From contig CANJWR010000002.1 of NCBI GenBank assembly GCA_947478455.1, positions 1 to 64,000 of the forward strand: a stretch of 64,000 bases of DNA, read 5' to 3'. This DNA is from Beijerinckiaceae bacterium. Its GTDB lineage: Bacteria; Pseudomonadota; Alphaproteobacteria; Rhizobiales; Beijerinckiaceae. Position 1 is the stretch's first letter; every line of letters begins with the position of its first letter. Below the pieces are notes generated by a model. The model searched no databases. It was not told where the DNA came from and saw nothing but the letters and a program-made list of their open reading frames with translations. This document shows, one piece after another, positions 61,777-64,000 of this stretch. The position numbers and the translations under genes are program-made.

Positions 61777-64000
61777 ATGAACGTTCACGTTGATGAAGAC
61801 CGTATGGCGATCGAAAAATTCGGCGTCGGCCAGGCTGTGCTGTGCAGCGAAGACCCGACGCTGATCAAGGGTCAGGGCTCCTATACGGACGACGTCAATC
61901 TCGACGGTCAGGTCTATGCGGCGATGGTGCGCAGCCCCTACGCGCACGGCAAGCTCAACGGCATCGACATCGAGGCCGCCCGCGACATGCCGGGCGTTCT
62001 GGCGATCTATACGGGCGATGATCTCAACAAGGCCGGATACGGTTCTTTCCCGTTCCGTGTGGCGCTCAACAACCGCGACGGCTCGTCGGTGGCCAAACCG
62101 AAGCGCTTTGCGCTCGCCACCGGAAAGGTGACCTTTGTGGGCGACCCGGTCGCCTGCATCATCGCCGAAACCGCCGCTCAGGCGCATGAAGCCGCTGAAG
62201 CCGTCGTGCTCGACATCGAGCCCCTGCCCGCCGTGATCGAGGCGCGCGACGCCGCACAGCCCGGCGCGCCGCTGGTTCTGGACGGCGTCCCCGGCAATGT
62301 GGCGCTCGACTATCATTTCGGCGACAGCGAAAAGGTCGAGGAGGCCTTCCGGCAGGCGGCGCATGTGACGCGCCTGCACATCGCGATTCCGCGCATCGTC
62401 ATCAACCCGATGGAGCCGCGCTCCTGCGTGGCTGCTTATGATTCCTCCAGCGAGAGTTTCACTCTCTACGCCGGCACGCAGGGCGTGACGGCCTCGCGCG
62501 GCGCAGCCGCCGAAATGCTGAACGTGAAACCCGACAAGGTGCGGTTCATTGCAAAAAACGTTGGCGGCTCCTTCGGCATGAAGGGCCCGATGTTTCCAGA
62601 ATATATCTGCGCCCTGCACGGCGCGCGCGAACTCGGCCGACCGGTGAAATGGACCGACACGCGCTCGGAATCCTTCTTGTCCGACCATCATGGCCGCGAT
62701 CAGGAGCATGATTGCGAACTGGCGCTCGACAAGGACGGCCATTTTCTGGCGATCCGCTGCAACGGCTACGGCAATCTCGGCGGCTACATGACGCAGATCA
62801 GCCCGCTGTTCTCGTCGTTCAACATCGTCAAGCACGTCAACGGCGCCTATCGCACGCCGCTGATCGAGGTGAACACGAAATGCATGTTCACCAACACCGT
62901 GCCGATCACAGCCTATCGTGGCGCGGGCCGTCCCGAGGGCAATTATTATCTGGAACGACTGATCGACAATGCAGGCGTCGAGATGGGCATCGACCCGATC
63001 GAACTGCGTCGCCGCAATCACATTTTGCCGACCGAAATGCCGCGCAAGACGCCGTCGGGTTCGACCTATGACTCCGGCGACTTCCCGGCCATTCTGAACA
63101 AGGCGCTTGTCCTGTCGGACTTCAACGGCTTCGCAGCCCGTAAGTCCGAAAGCGAAGCGCGCGGCAAACTGCGCGGTCTCGGCGTCGGCCAATTTGTGGA
63201 AGTGACCGCGCCTGTGAATGGCGAGTTAGGCAAGATCACATTCGATCAGGATGGCGGCGTCACGCTGTTCACCGGATCGCACGATCACGGTCAGGGCCAT
63301 TCGACGACCTTCGCGCAGGTGCTGAGCACACAGCTCGGCATTCCGTTCGGCAAGATCCGACTGATGCAGACCGACTCCGATCTGCTGCGCGCCGGCACCG
63401 GCACGGGCGGATCGAAGTCGCTGATGTGCAGCGGCACGGCCATCGTGGAAGCCAGCGAGAAGGTTGTCGAAAAGGGCAAGATCGTCGCCTCGCATCTGCT
63501 CGAAGCCGCTGTCGAGGACATTGCATTCGAGGTTGGTCGCTTCTCGATCGCCGGCACAGACCGCTCGATCACCATCATGGATATGGCGGCGAAGCTGCGC
63601 GAAGGCGTGCGGCTGCCGGAAGACGCCCCGGCTTCGCTCGATGTTGATCATGTCTCCAGCGCCAAACCAGCGACCTTCCCGAACGGCTGTCATATCTGCG
63701 AGGTCGAGGTCGATCCCGAAACCGGCGTCGTCGAAGTGGTGAAATATTCCATGGTGGGAGATTTCGGCGTCGTGGTGAATCCGATTGTGGTTCAGGGCCA
63801 GCTTCATGGCGGCGTCGTGCAGGGCATCGGCGAGTGCCTGATGGAGCGCACCGCTTACGGCGAGGACGGCCAGCTCGCGTCGGGCTCGTTCATGGACTAC
63901 GCCATGCCGCGCGCCGGCGATGTGCCGAGCTTCGCGTATGACGAGAGCCCCACGCGCGCCACCACGAATGCGCTGGGCGTGAAAGGCTGCGGCGAGGCCG
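61777..64000 (+). CDS. Xanthine dehydrogenase-family molybdopterin-binding subunit, partial
   Basis: A frame open from ATG 61777 (AGGA eight bases upstream; an ATG at 61768 is also in frame) to the right edge, more than 741 codons without a stop. It begins MNVHVDEDRMAIEKFGVGQAVLCSEDPTLIKGQGSYTDD, the CoxL/aldehyde oxidase large-subunit opening. The molybdopterin motifs NVGGSFGMKG, AYRGAGRPEGNYYLER and GSHDHGQGHSTTFAQV follow. The AYRGAGR loop differs from the AYRCSFR of true CO dehydrogenases, so it is a hydroxylase of another substrate, possibly an aromatic or N-heterocycle. The FAD and FeS subunits should lie beyond the edge. The reverse-strand open frame here is a shadow. Confidence 0.9.
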   Translation, partial: MNVHVDEDRMAIEKFGVGQAVLCSEDPTLIKGQGSYTDDVNLDGQVYAAMVRSPYAHGKLNGIDIEAARDMPGVLAIYTGDDLNKAGYGSFPFRVALNNRDGSSVAKPKRFALATGKVTFVGDPVACIIAETAAQAHEAAEAVVLDIEPLPAVIEARDAAQPGAPLVLDGVPGNVALDYHFGDSEKVEEAFRQAAHVTRLHIAIPRIVINPMEPRSCVAAYDSSSESFTLYAGTQGVTASRGAAAEMLNVKPDKVRFIAKNVGGSFGMKGPMFPEYICALHGARELGRPVKWTDTRSESFLSDHHGRDQEHDCELALDKDGHFLAIRCNGYGNLGGYMTQISPLFSSFNIVKHVNGAYRTPLIEVNTKCMFTNTVPITAYRGAGRPEGNYYLERLIDNAGVEMGIDPIELRRRNHILPTEMPRKTPSGSTYDSGDFPAILNKALVLSDFNGFAARKSESEARGKLRGLGVGQFVEVTAPVNGELGKITFDQDGGVTLFTGSHDHGQGHSTTFAQVLSTQLGIPFGKIRLMQTDSDLLRAGTGTGGSKSLMCSGTAIVEASEKVVEKGKIVASHLLEAAVEDIAFEVGRFSIAGTDRSITIMDMAAKLREGVRLPEDAPASLDVDHVSSAKPATFPNGCHICEVEVDPETGVVEVVKYSMVGDFGVVVNPIVVQGQLHGGVVQGIGECLMERTAYGEDGQLASGSFMDYAMPRAGDVPSFAYDESPTRATTNALGVKGCGEA

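Noticed and set aside
61699-63192. A 497-codon open frame on the minus strand
   Set aside because: It lies wholly antisense to the molybdopterin-subunit gene, whose plus-strand frame carries clear family motifs. The minus frame has His/Arg/Asp-rich shadow composition.
61777-64000. Carbon monoxide dehydrogenase large subunit
   Set aside because: The active-site loop reads AYRGAGR, not the AYRCSFR of true CoxL.

Overview
The window is bacterial chromosome from an alphaproteobacterium, most likely of the order Hyphomicrobiales (Rhizobiales). The evidence is the ybgC-tolQRAB-pal-cpoB-tilS-ftsH block, pntA split into two subunits, a 49-residue aa3-type cytochrome oxidase subunit IV, an NdvA-type cyclic glucan exporter, an aroK-aroB fusion, GC-rich coding sequence and a CtrA-type TTAA-N7-TTAA site. 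This placement is inferred from gene content; species cannot be read from the sequence. Coding density is high, no gene-free stretch reaches 300 bases, and I see no rRNA, tRNA or CRISPR array. The longest gaps are 28332-28614 and 48531-48805.

Region by region. 1-431: the right end of an ISL3-like insertion sequence against a broken gene. 510-5588: a catabolic-looking patch with a 4,5-dihydroxyphthalate decarboxylase-like protein, an MFS transporter, an alpha/beta hydrolase and an atypical PanB-like aldolase. 5774-13000: OmpW, a nuclease, an SDHAF4-like factor, HtpX, a glutathione transferase, a DUF533 protein, a second MFS transporter and an RNA helicase. 13115-14628: a compact operon of two cysteine-bearing exported proteins and a Sco/SenC copper chaperone. 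14669-27871: RluD-like, a diguanylate cyclase, ruvB, the Tol-Pal envelope system, TilS and FtsH. 28041-33324: a small exported protein, S21, a TPR lipoprotein, proton-translocating transhydrogenase and COX IV. 33423-41000: a prepilin-peptidase-like protein, a tannase/feruloyl-esterase-like hydrolase, an ABC1 kinase, a solute-binding protein, dienelactone hydrolase and a 3-oxoacid CoA-transferase. 41192-47515: NdvA, a CorC-type protein, AroKB, XerD and two microproteins. 47577-50049: ligC and ligAB. 50128-59284: SelO, a lytic transglycosylase, IlvD, an unknown 380-residue protein and an HpxZ-amidase-solute-binding operon. 59459-64000: a second ligAB pair, a LigI-like lactonase and a molybdenum hydroxylase running off the right edge.

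The unifying theme of the accessory genes is aromatic catabolism by the protocatechuate 4,5-cleavage route. LigAB opens protocatechuate, LigC oxidises the semialdehyde to 2-pyrone-4,6-dicarboxylate, and LigI hydrolyses that lactone; all three steps are encoded between 47577 and 61668. The decarboxylase-like, tannase-like and molybdenum hydroxylase genes could feed ring compounds into it.

The most notable regulatory signal is a set of FNR/FixK-type boxes (TTGAT-N4-ATCAA). Two are perfect, one upstream of ompW and one between the second lig operon and ligI; one near-perfect copy precedes a 32-residue membrane microprotein. I do not see a wholly new defence or mobile system. The best candidates for undescribed biology are the cysteine-rich Sco operon, the PanB-like cluster and the oxygen-box arrangement at the lig locus.
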